Part shown: piece after piece, positions 1 to 6,274 of the stretch | How the letters are laid out: every line of letters starts with the position of its first letter | Numbering within the stretch: the stretch's first letter is position 1 | Assembly: GCA_002402125.1 (NCBI GenBank) | Contig: NVVG01000137.1 | Location: 3,812-12,628 of the forward strand | Direction: 5' to 3' | DNA from: Moraxellaceae bacterium | Lineage (GTDB): Bacteria > Pseudomonadota > Gammaproteobacteria > Pseudomonadales > Ketobacteraceae | Length of the DNA: 8,817 bases | Notes under the pieces: generated by a model | Seen by the model: the letters and a program-made list of their open reading frames with translations, nothing else | Database searches by the model: none | Told to the model about the DNA's origin: nothing | Position numbers and translations under genes: made by a program

Positions 1-598
1 TTAGTTTGGTTAAATAGTCGAAGGCTGCATTGGTGGAGGCTTTGACATCTCGTCGCCCGTCATACCACCAGGTTTGCTTTAGACCAAATGCCTTAGCCGT
101 GCCTGGGATAAACTGCCACATCCCAGACGCTCTGCCGTGTGAGTAAGCAAAGGGGTCAAATGCACTTTCAACAATCGGTAGTAATACAAGTTCAGCAGGA
201 ATGCCTCTAAATTGCGCCTGCTGAAATATATAATAGATATAACGCTCTGCGCGTTTTACCACACGATTTATGTATTTAGGGTGAGAAATATACCAATTTC
301 TTTGTGCGGTGATTTTTGGGTGATCATAAGTTAGGTCAAGTTGGAACTGGTTGGACAAATCTTCCCAAAAACTCACAGGCAAAACAGGAGTTGCTTTAAC
401 CATTGGTTCTTTTACTGGCTTTTCTAAAGCGTTAGAGGCGGTAACATCGTTAACTTTTCGAGCTTCAATTACAGATGCTGTGTCCTTGATGAGTTCATTG
501 TTTAGGTTGTCATTATTGGCATTAATCAAACAGCCGGGTAGGGGAAAGATCACGCTAAGTAAAAAAGTGGTGGTTAAAATATTGATTTTATACTTCAT
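1..598 (-). CDS. mltD: Membrane-bound lytic murein transglycosylase D, N-terminal part (3' end outside window)
   Basis: The minus strand reads open from ATG at 598 to the window edge (199 codons) and encodes the front half of an MltD-type lipoprotein. MltD cleaves the glycan strands of peptidoglycan, forming 1,6-anhydromuramic ends, and acts from the inner face of the outer membrane. Residues 1-23 look like a lipoprotein signal: a basic start, a hydrophobic run, and a lipobox ending LPGC with Cys23. The lytic transglycosylase (SLT) domain starts near residue 130. The signature LPIVESAFDP places the catalytic Glu at residue 144, followed by GMWQFIPGTAKAFGLKQ and YDGRRDVKAST, all strongly similar to E. 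coli MltD. Any C-terminal LysM repeats would lie beyond the left edge and cannot be seen. It lies 6 nt after the gloB stop, so the two are very likely cotranscribed. The Shine-Dalgarno before 598 is weak, which suggests coupling to gloB translation. Confidence 0.93.
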   Translation of the reverse strand, partial: MKYKINILTTTFLLSVIFPLPGCLINANNDNLNNELIKDTASVIEARKVNDVTASNALEKPVKEPMVKATPVLPVSFWEDLSNQFQLDLTYDHPKITAQRNWYISHPKYINRVVKRAERYIYYIFQQAQFRGIPAELVLLPIVESAFDPFAYSHGRASGMWQFIPGTAKAFGLKQTWWYDGRRDVKASTNAAFDYLTKL

Positions 599-604
599 GA
601 TTGG

Positions 605-1387
605 TTAAAACTTATCCTTCCATTTGCGAACGGCGGTAAATATTGAGATATCGTCGGTCAATTGGGTGTCAGCCCAATCCTCTACAGCAATCTTTAATTG
701 CAGGCTATCCCAGCGTAAAAACGGATTTACTTTTTTCTCATTACCTATCGTACAGGGCAGTGATGGCCTATTTTGCTCCCTTAGTACCGTTACATCCATA
801 ATCCGTTGCTGAATATCGGGGTTTGCGGGTTCTACTGTCATCGCAAAAGCGAGGTTGGATAAGGTGTGCTCATGGGTACAGTAAACCCATGTGCTATCTG
901 GCAGTGCTCTGAATTTTCTCATGACAGACAGCATTTGTTCCGGAGTGCCCTCAAATAAGCGTCCGCAGCCCGCAGAAAATAACGTATCACCAGATAATAA
1001 AAAAGGCTGATTGCCGGGAAGTTCGCCAATATATGCGATGTGTCCCTTTGTATGTCCAGGGACATCTAACACCTTGAGAATGATACCCCCGATGGCAAGG
1101 TCAACTTCGTCACCGTCGTGCAATAGTTTCGTTGCGTGTGGTATTTTCTCATTTGCGGGCGCCCATACTGGAATAGCGGGTTGTAGCTCGACTAATTGAG
1201 CTATGCCGTTAATTTGATCTGGATGTTGGTGAGTGACCAAAATCCCTGACAAAGTAAGGTTCCTTTCTTCTAAAAATGAGATGACTGGCTCTGCATCTCC
1301 TGGATCAATAATGACAGTGTTTTTGTGATCGGTTATTGCCCAAATGTAGTTGTCGGTGAGTGCAGGTATGGGCAGAATTTCGATCAT
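605..1387 (-). CDS. gloB: Hydroxyacylglutathione hydrolase (glyoxalase II) with altered metal motif
   Basis: Glyoxalase II hydrolyses S-D-lactoylglutathione to D-lactate and glutathione, the second step of methylglyoxal detoxification in the cytoplasm. The 260-residue protein has a metallo-beta-lactamase fold: the MIEILPIPALTDNYIW start, then PGHTKGH (H112), GDTLFSAGCGRLFEGT (D134), THEHTLSN (H172) and the C-terminal KKVNPFLRW. Length and residue numbering match E. coli GloB closely. Two positions are unusual. The metal motif normally written THxHxDH reads THQHPDQ, so H53, H55 and D57 are present but the fourth ligand, H58, is Gln. The HEYT motif reads HEHT, replacing the Tyr that contacts glutathione in characterised enzymes. 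I chose the ATG at 1387 because it gives the family N-terminus; an in-frame TTG at 1438 would add 17 unconserved residues. The family call is secure, but full catalytic activity is not. Confidence 0.93.
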   Translation of the reverse strand: MIEILPIPALTDNYIWAITDHKNTVIIDPGDAEPVISFLEERNLTLSGILVTHQHPDQINGIAQLVELQPAIPVWAPANEKIPHATKLLHDGDEVDLAIGGIILKVLDVPGHTKGHIAYIGELPGNQPFLLSGDTLFSAGCGRLFEGTPEQMLSVMRKFRALPDSTWVYCTHEHTLSNLAFAMTVEPANPDIQQRIMDVTVLREQNRPSLPCTIGNEKKVNPFLRWDSLQLKIAVEDWADTQLTDDISIFTAVRKWKDKF

Positions 1388-1402
1388 ATTGTGTTCATCA
1401 CT

Positions 1403-1432
1403 TTTAAAAAATGGTTCCTGGCAAACTGGCAA
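1403..1432 (-). promoter_or_regulatory. Weak candidate promoter for gloB-mltD
   Basis: On the minus strand, TTGCCA (1432-1427) lies 18 nt before TTTAAA (1408-1403), giving 5/6 and 4/6 matches to sigma-70 boxes. Transcription would begin very close to the gloB ATG at 1387, leaving a leader of only about 8 nt, which weakens the call. The rest of the divergent spacer (1388-1617) shows no stronger promoter on either strand by eye. Confidence 0.2.
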
Positions 1433-1607
1433 CGCCAAGGTATGTGTGTCGGGTCGTTAAAAAGAAAACAGTTCCATGATAGCGTAATACTTAGAAGAGT
1501 TCTTCGTAAACAGGGTGCTTGATGTTAAAAAGATAACCTTTAGACTGTTCCTTTTTTAGTGAAGTTGCTAATGTCTAATCATGTGATATGGCTTTTGTGT
1601 CTTGTAC

Positions 1608-1615
1608 GGAGAGGG
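1608..1615 (+). promoter_or_regulatory. Ribosome binding site that decides the methyltransferase start
   Basis: GGAGAGGG ends 2 nt before the ATG at 1618, with the GGAG core 6 nt from it. This is the best Shine-Dalgarno in the region. It favours 1618 over the in-frame ATG at 1588, which has no comparable site and would add 10 residues. Confidence 0.7.
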
Positions 1616-1617
1616 TT

Positions 1618-2448
1618 ATGGCTTTACCTAGGTTGTTTAGTTCTTTTCAATCTGTACACGGACAGCATTCTCATGATCTCGTAAATCAATGGTATAAAAC
1701 ATCTCTGGGTTGCAAGGTATTTGAGGAAGAAAAAACGGTATTGGATCAGGTGTTGCCAGAACTATTCGGCTACCATTTAATGCAATTGGGGGGTAGCAGA
1801 TTGCCGCAACTAAGTGCTAGTAGCCCAATCAAACATCGAATATTTGTTGAGGAGCATTTAGCGGAAGAATTAGCAGGAAATGCAGAAGATCAACAGCATT
1901 CACTCGTGTTAAGTAGAGTGACTGAATTGGCTGTAGCAACGGATTCCATTGATGTGGCGGTGTTACATCATAGCTTAGATTTCCATAATGACCCTCAAGG
2001 TATTCTACGAGAAGTCGCTCGCACGGTGATGCCAGGCGGTGAAATAGTAATAGTTGGCTTTAATCCCTGGAGCTGGTGGGGTGGGATTCGTTTGTTTTTA
2101 AAGAAATCATCCCGATGTCCATGGAATGGTAATTTCTTAAGTCCCTACAGGGTGTCAGACTGGCTAAACTTATTGGATTTTCAGATTGAAGGCTGCGAAT
2201 GTGTTTGTTATGGTTTGCCAACAGAAAACCCGAAAGTAACAAAAGCCTTTTCTTGGGTCGCTGGGTTGGCAAAACGCTGGTTATCACAAACTGGGGCAAT
2301 CTATATTGTTGTTGCCACCAAGCGTGTCGCAACTTTTACACCGATAAAACCCAAACGATTTCGTTCACCCTCTTTGGTCTCTTTTCCATTGAAGGGGCTA
2401 GCAGGTTCAACGTCGAGAAACTCTTTGAATCGTACAGATCGCCATTAG
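1618..2448 (+). CDS. Class I SAM-dependent methyltransferase, YafS-like
   Basis: This 276-residue protein belongs to the methyltransferase family that sits beside gloB and dnaQ in many Gammaproteobacteria (YafS in E. coli, a PA1814-like protein in Pseudomonas). The substrate is unknown. Visible family signatures are LPELFGYHLMQLG (residues 46-58), a degenerate first SAM-binding motif without the usual GxGxG; VLHHSLDF (115-122), at the acidic motif after the fourth strand; and LREVARTVMPGGEIVIVGFNPWS (130-152), the post-I/III region typical of Methyltransf_11 proteins. PWNGNFLS and DWLNLLDF follow, as in relatives. The last 40 or so residues are basic and unconserved. No membrane segment or signal peptide is seen, so it is probably cytoplasmic. 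It is transcribed away from gloB and towards dnaQ, with 129 nt to the dnaQ start. The family is confident; the function is not. Confidence 0.88.
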   Translation: MALPRLFSSFQSVHGQHSHDLVNQWYKTSLGCKVFEEEKTVLDQVLPELFGYHLMQLGGSRLPQLSASSPIKHRIFVEEHLAEELAGNAEDQQHSLVLSRVTELAVATDSIDVAVLHHSLDFHNDPQGILREVARTVMPGGEIVIVGFNPWSWWGGIRLFLKKSSRCPWNGNFLSPYRVSDWLNLLDFQIEGCECVCYGLPTENPKVTKAFSWVAGLAKRWLSQTGAIYIVVATKRVATFTPIKPKRFRSPSLVSFPLKGLAGSTSRNSLNRTDRH

Positions 2449-2508
2449 CCGCCCGTAGCGAAAGGCATAACCTTTTCATAAGGCTGTCATTGAATTGCGT
2501 TGTTTATC

Positions 2509-2535
2509 ATTTATTTAGTCAGATTTATTTAGTCA
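2509..2535 (+). repeat. 13-bp tandem direct repeat before dnaQ
   Basis: ATTTATTTAGTCA occurs exactly at 2509-2521 and again at 2523-2535, separated by one G (period 14). It lies 42 nt upstream of the dnaQ GTG in an AT-rich spacer. It could be a replication slippage product or a paired protein-binding site. Confidence 0.7.
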
Positions 2536-2549
2536 CTGGCATTAGCCAG
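2536..2549 (+). other. Small hairpin in the dnaQ leader
   Basis: CTGGC, loop ATTA, GCCAG forms a 5-bp stem directly after the tandem repeat and 28 nt before the dnaQ start. No T-run follows, so it is not an intrinsic terminator. Its role, if any, is unknown. Confidence 0.35.
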
Positions 2550-2577
2550 CGATTGGAATAGCCAAAGGTATAAGATA

Positions 2578-3318
2578 GTGCGCCAAGTTGTACTGGATAC
2601 AGAAACTACAGGTTTAGAACCTTCTGAAGGCCATAGGATTATTGAGATTGGTTGCGTAGAACTCATAGAGAGGCGTTTAACTGGCAATACTTATCATCAG
2701 TATTTAAACCCTGAACGAGCAATTGATGATGGTGCGATAGAAGTTCATGGTATTACCAATGAGTTCCTAGCGGATAAACCAAAATTCAACCAAATTGCAA
2801 AAGGTTTTTTGGAGTTCATTCAAGGGGCTGAGCTAGTTATCCATAATGCTGCTTTTGATATTGGCTTTATCGATAATGAATTGTCGATGTGTGATAAGCA
2901 GTACCGCACGGCTTATGGGCCTACAGCGAATTATTCTACAGTGTTGGACACCTTGTTACTTGCAAGGAAAAAGCATCCAGGTCAACGTAACAGTTTGGAC
3001 GCCTTATGTCGGCGTTACGATATTAATAATGCGCACCGAGAATTGCATGGAGCATTACTAGATTCCGAAATACTCGCCGACGTCTATCTTATGATGACGG
3101 GGGGGCAAACTAGCCTGATTTTAGGTGATGAAGGCGAAGAGGGGGGGGTGTCAGGCGCTTCAATTATTCGTCTTAATACAGAAAGGCCAGTGCTCCCTAT
3201 CATTCAGGCTTCAAATGAAGAAATATCCAGCCATATAGCAAGAATGGATGTGATTGCCAAGAAGTGTGATGGACCGTTGGTTTGGAGTGCAGCCTTTCCA
3301 CCAACTGATACCGACTAA
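2578..3318 (+). CDS. dnaQ: DNA polymerase III epsilon subunit (3'-5' proofreading exonuclease)
   Basis: The 246-residue protein is the proofreading exonuclease that binds the alpha polymerase subunit and the beta clamp in the replicative polymerase core. It starts at GTG 2578 with a modest upstream AAGG; no in-frame ATG lies nearby, and MRQVVLDTETTGL is the family N-terminus. DEDDh catalytic residues are all visible: D7 and E9 (Exo I, DTETTGL), D94 (Exo II, HNAAFDIGF), and H157 and D162 (Exo III, RELHGALLDSE). QTSLIL at 177-182 matches the clamp-binding site seen as QTSMAF in E. coli. The following segment to residue 246 should carry the alpha-binding tail. Two poly-G tracts flank the clamp motif. 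The rnhA gene usually found beside dnaQ is absent. Activity should be normal. Confidence 0.97.
   Translation: MRQVVLDTETTGLEPSEGHRIIEIGCVELIERRLTGNTYHQYLNPERAIDDGAIEVHGITNEFLADKPKFNQIAKGFLEFIQGAELVIHNAAFDIGFIDNELSMCDKQYRTAYGPTANYSTVLDTLLLARKKHPGQRNSLDALCRRYDINNAHRELHGALLDSEILADVYLMMTGGQTSLILGDEGEEGGVSGASIIRLNTERPVLPIIQASNEEISSHIARMDVIAKKCDGPLVWSAAFPPTDTD
3099..3148 (+). repeat. Two poly-G tracts (G7 and G8) inside dnaQ
   Basis: G7 at 3099-3105 encodes part of Thr-Gly-Gly just before the clamp-binding motif. G8 at 3141-3148 encodes part of Glu-Gly-Gly-Val in the linker after it. G8 is the longest single-base run I noticed in a coding region here. Slippage at either would keep the catalytic domain and change or remove what follows. 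Confidence 0.85.
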
Positions 3319-3702
3319 TACCGCCTTATATTGACTGATAAAGTCTAGATTTCGCCGGGTTTAATGTTGAGTGGTCGCCATTTCAGCAAATTAAGATGGG
3401 TTTTTGATATCAAATTAATGGATTAGGCCGTTACTTTACTTGTTTCTGGGTTGTTAAAGGTTTATAAATCATAGAGTTAAAACGCGTAATTGGAGTGATA
3501 TCTGGCTGGACACTAAAATGGCTCGAATAGCGATCATTTCTTGATATTTTACTATACTGATGGTGTTTCTAGGTGTATATCTAGCGGCATACCCATAGAG
3601 TTAATGTCATTACACTGACTCATAGAAGATATCGCCATTTTTGGCGTACTAATCAATTTCAATAGCAACTTTACCGCAGAGCCGTGTCGACAAGGTGTAT
3701 AT
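3319..3702. other. 384-nt intergenic region between dnaQ and fimL
   Basis: I find no convincing gene or tRNA here. The stretch is AT-rich. TATACT at 3553-3558 is a possible -10 box for fimL, but no good -35 box sits 16-18 nt upstream (TTGATA at 3541 is too close). CGCCA-TTTT-TGGCG at 3633-3646 makes a 5-bp hairpin in the likely fimL leader, with no following T-run. AGGTGTATAT occurs at 3571-3580 and again at 3693-3702, where it overlaps the fimL ribosome binding site. A 20-codon open frame at 3364-3426 lacks a ribosome binding site and is not called. No clear terminator for dnaQ is seen. Confidence 0.5.
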
Positions 3703-5421
3703 ATGGTCGTGATCGAAGGAACAGCTTCCTTAAATCTAGTGAAAGAACAATTGGATGAATCCCTTTCCGTAGCGGAATCAAACCTTGAACAATATGCTGA
3801 GGAGTTATCTGATACTCGACGATTGACATTGTGTGTTGACCAATTCCGACAGCTCAAAGGTGTTATGGCCGTGGTTAATCTACATGGTGCCGCATTATTG
3901 GTTGAGGAAATGGAAGCATTAGGGGATTTTATATTAGCTAACACTGATGTGGACCAAGAACCTTTATTAGCAGGATTAAGTAATGCGATCATGGTCTTGG
4001 GGCATTATCTTGAGTATGTCCAGGTTAAACAATCAACGTTACCGGTGCTTTTGATTCCTACAATTAATGAAGTTAGAAGTTTAGCGAAAAAATCTTTTTT
4101 ACCTGAAAGTACATTTTTCAATTTGGATAAAAACCCCTCACGTCCAGCAAAACAAACGGGTGAATCCGCTGACCACGCTAAACTTGAGGAAATAGGGCGC
4201 CGTCTGCGGCACATGTACCAAGTTGGAATGCTAGGTGTGTTTAAGGGAGAGAGTGTTGCGCCCAACGTTAAATTAATGCAAAGAGCCTTGGATCGTATCG
4301 ATTCTTTAAGTGGTGATGTACCGATGTCCAAGCTTTGGTGGCTTGGTCAAGGCGTGTTATCGGCTTTGGAAAGTGGCAATGTTGAAATAACAAATTCTAG
4401 AAAATCCCTGTTAGGTATGATTGACAGGCAAATCAAAGCAGTGGTGTTGCAAACTGAAGTAACCTTGCAAAAAACTGCCCCAGACAGCGTGGTTCGAGAA
4501 GCAGTCTTTGTCACATCTTTAGCTGAGAAAACTGACGGAGTTGTGGGTGAGATACTGTCTGAGTTTGGCGTGGCTGAAGATAGGATGGATGGAATAACTA
4601 TCCAAAATGAGCAGTCACTTATGACAGGCCCTAGTGGCAGTGTTATAAAATCGGTTGTTGATGCCATTAAGGAAGACCTGGCAAATATCAAGGATTCTCT
4701 TGACCTTGGTGCTCGAGGAACTCATGGCGGAGACTCCGAGGGATTTATCAGTATTAGCGAAGCCTTAGTGAAAATGGCTAAAACACTTCATGTGTTGGAG
4801 CTGGTGGATGCGGCCGAGCAACTTAGTGAGCAATCTTTGGTTGTTGCAAAATGGACCAGTAGTGAGGATATTGATGCAGACAGCGATGAGTTTAATGCGG
4901 TAGCTGATGCGTTACTTTTCGTCGAGAATTCTATCGCTTCCTTGTCGCCTCGTTTGGGCGGGGTGAGCAGTCTCGACACTACGGAAGTAGAATCGGTTAC
5001 TAATGGCGGAATGTCTATTACTCAGCTCGATGAGGCACGACGTTTGGTGATTGAGGAGTCACGAGCGGGTTTAACGTTAGCCAAGAGGGCATTGACGTCG
5101 TTTATGGAATCGAACTGGGACAGTATGCACCTTAACAATGTGCCTACGATATTAAACACTGTGTGGGGAGGGCTAACATTTTTGCAGTTGAAACGAGCCT
5201 CTTCTGTCATGAAATCTTGTGAGGAGTTTATTCGTAGTCGGTTAATCAAGGATCGATCCAACGAACCTGATGAGCATTTGATGGAGACGTTGGCAGACGC
5301 TATCACTAGTATCGATTATTATTTGGAGAGTTTAGAGAGCAACAAACCTATAGGCGAGGGTATGCTCGACGTAGCGGAAGAAAGCATGGATGAGTTGGGC
5401 TGTTCTAACAAAGCTGCCTAA
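3703..5421 (+). CDS. fimL: FimL-like scaffold protein (pseudo-Hpt domains; type IV pili/cAMP signalling)
   Basis: I recognise this 572-residue protein as FimL-like from its N-terminus (GTASLNLVKEQLDES), its length and its place directly upstream of nudC. In P. aeruginosa FimL resembles the N-terminal part of the kinase ChpA, has no kinase activity, and links the Pil-Chp pathway (PilG) to the polar hub FimV so that CyaB makes cAMP for twitching. The protein is soluble, largely helical and acidic, with no signal peptide or membrane segment. The first Hpt-like helix reads FRQLKGVMAVVNLHG (48-62): the HxxKG pattern is kept, but the phospho-accepting His is Arg49. A second degenerate copy, near 477-495, has Asn485 at the His position and Trp488 at the Lys. 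The middle (about 130-440) is a variable linker. The start is supported by AAGG 7 nt upstream. An alternative would be an isolated ChpA N-terminal fragment, but no CheA core follows. Confidence 0.82.
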   Translation: MVVIEGTASLNLVKEQLDESLSVAESNLEQYAEELSDTRRLTLCVDQFRQLKGVMAVVNLHGAALLVEEMEALGDFILANTDVDQEPLLAGLSNAIMVLGHYLEYVQVKQSTLPVLLIPTINEVRSLAKKSFLPESTFFNLDKNPSRPAKQTGESADHAKLEEIGRRLRHMYQVGMLGVFKGESVAPNVKLMQRALDRIDSLSGDVPMSKLWWLGQGVLSALESGNVEITNSRKSLLGMIDRQIKAVVLQTEVTLQKTAPDSVVREAVFVTSLAEKTDGVVGEILSEFGVAEDRMDGITIQNEQSLMTGPSGSVIKSVVDAIKEDLANIKDSLDLGARGTHGGDSEGFISISEALVKMAKTLHVLELVDAAEQLSEQSLVVAKWTSSEDIDADSDEFNAVADALLFVENSIASLSPRLGGVSSLDTTEVESVTNGGMSITQLDEARRLVIEESRAGLTLAKRALTSFMESNWDSMHLNNVPTILNTVWGGLTFLQLKRASSVMKSCEEFIRSRLIKDRSNEPDEHLMETLADAITSIDYYLESLESNKPIGEGMLDVAEESMDELGCSNKAA

Positions 5422-5425
5422 AGAT

Positions 5426-6253
5426 ATGGTTTATCAACATTTTACCCCAGGCGTTGTCGCCCCCCTAGACAACACTCGCCCATCGATATGGTTTGCGTTT
5501 CAAGCTGGAAAGTTGGTAATGGTTGATGATGGTAATGGCGCCGAAGTACCAGAAGCGTTAAGTCTATCTGATCTGAACATCCCCTATGATACTACTTACT
5601 ATTTGGGGGAGTGCCAGGGAAAATCCGTGCACGCTGTACAGGTGTTAGAGCAGGCTATATTGCCCCCCGAGTATTTCCTAAAGGATCTGCGCGGTCTTAT
5701 AATAGAAAAGAGCGAATCTTTTTTTCTACTCGCGGGTAGGGCAAGACAAATTGTCCAGTGGGACATCGATCATCTCTACTGTAGTCGATGCGGAACAAAA
5801 ACAGTAACTCATCCCCAAGACAGAGCAAAAGAATGCCCGCAATGCGGCTATACACAGTACCCGCGTTTATCCCCTTGCGTTATTGGTTTGATTACCCGAG
5901 GTTCGAAGATATTGTTGGCTAGATCGCCGAAGTTCCCCGAAGGTATGTTTAGCACCCTAGCTGGGTTTGTCGAGCCGGGAGAAACCCTAGAACAAGCGTT
6001 TGCCCGCGAAGTAAATGAAGAAGTCGGCCTGTCAATTCAGCACATTACTTACATATCAAGTCAACCATGGCCGTTCCCACATTCATTGATGATAGGTTTT
6101 CAAGCAGAATATGCAGACGGCGACATAAAAGTTGATGGAATTGAGATCCAAGAGGCAGACTGGTTCCCTATCGATCAGCTACCATTGATCCCACCGGCAG
6201 GTTCCATATCGCGTTATTTGATTGATCGGTACGTCGAAAATGGACAACGTTAG
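5426..6253 (+). CDS. nudC: NADH pyrophosphatase / NAD-capped RNA hydrolase
   Basis: NudC splits NAD(H) into NMN(H) and AMP and removes NAD caps from RNA 5' ends. The 275-residue form shows the whole family pattern: a divergent N-terminal domain; a zinc ribbon with C119, C122, C137 and C140 (YCSRCG, ECPQCG); and the Nudix box at 180-202 fitting GX5EX7REUXEEXGU exactly (GFVEPGETLEQ to EEVGL, with E195, E198 and E199). The NudC-specific SQPWPFPHS at 212-220 separates it from other Nudix enzymes. Start choice is uncertain. ATG 5426 lies 4 nt after the fimL stop with little Shine-Dalgarno, implying coupling. In-frame ATG 5390 overlaps fimL by 32 nt, has GGAAG somewhat far upstream, and would add 12 residues. 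I prefer 5426 because the extra residues do not resemble the family. Cytoplasmic, probably cotranscribed with fimL. Confidence 0.95.
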   Translation: MVYQHFTPGVVAPLDNTRPSIWFAFQAGKLVMVDDGNGAEVPEALSLSDLNIPYDTTYYLGECQGKSVHAVQVLEQAILPPEYFLKDLRGLIIEKSESFFLLAGRARQIVQWDIDHLYCSRCGTKTVTHPQDRAKECPQCGYTQYPRLSPCVIGLITRGSKILLARSPKFPEGMFSTLAGFVEPGETLEQAFAREVNEEVGLSIQHITYISSQPWPFPHSLMIGFQAEYADGDIKVDGIEIQEADWFPIDQLPLIPPAGSISRYLIDRYVENGQR

Positions 6254-6274
6254 ATAAAAGAGAGTGCAAATTTC

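Noticed and set aside
1388..1438. TTG-initiated extension of GloB by 17 residues
   Set aside because: The added residues have no family counterpart, and ATG 1387 gives the exact conserved N-terminus.
1456..1534. Repeated GTTAAAAAGA (1456-1465 and 1525-1534) as a regulatory pair
   Set aside because: It is a short A-rich sequence likely to recur by chance, with no symmetry or promoter spacing.
1588..1617. Earlier ATG start for the methyltransferase
   Set aside because: It has no Shine-Dalgarno, whereas ATG 1618 has a strong one at ideal spacing.
2199..2561. 120-codon plus-strand open frame overlapping the methyltransferase end
   Set aside because: It overlaps a recognised gene in another frame, its product resembles no family I know, and it has no ribosome binding site I can defend. 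It is also not an rnhA remnant.
3364..3426. 20-codon open frame between dnaQ and fimL
   Set aside because: No ribosome binding site and no features that distinguish it from chance.
3633..3646. Hairpin as a transcription terminator
   Set aside because: The stem is only 5 bp and no T-run follows it.
3552..3992. Minus-strand open frame of 146 codons at the fimL start
   Set aside because: It is antisense to fimL with low-complexity composition and no recognisable domain; it is a shadow frame.
4347..4691. Minus-strand open frame within fimL
   Set aside because: It lies wholly antisense to a recognised gene and is Ser/Thr-rich, as expected of a shadow frame.
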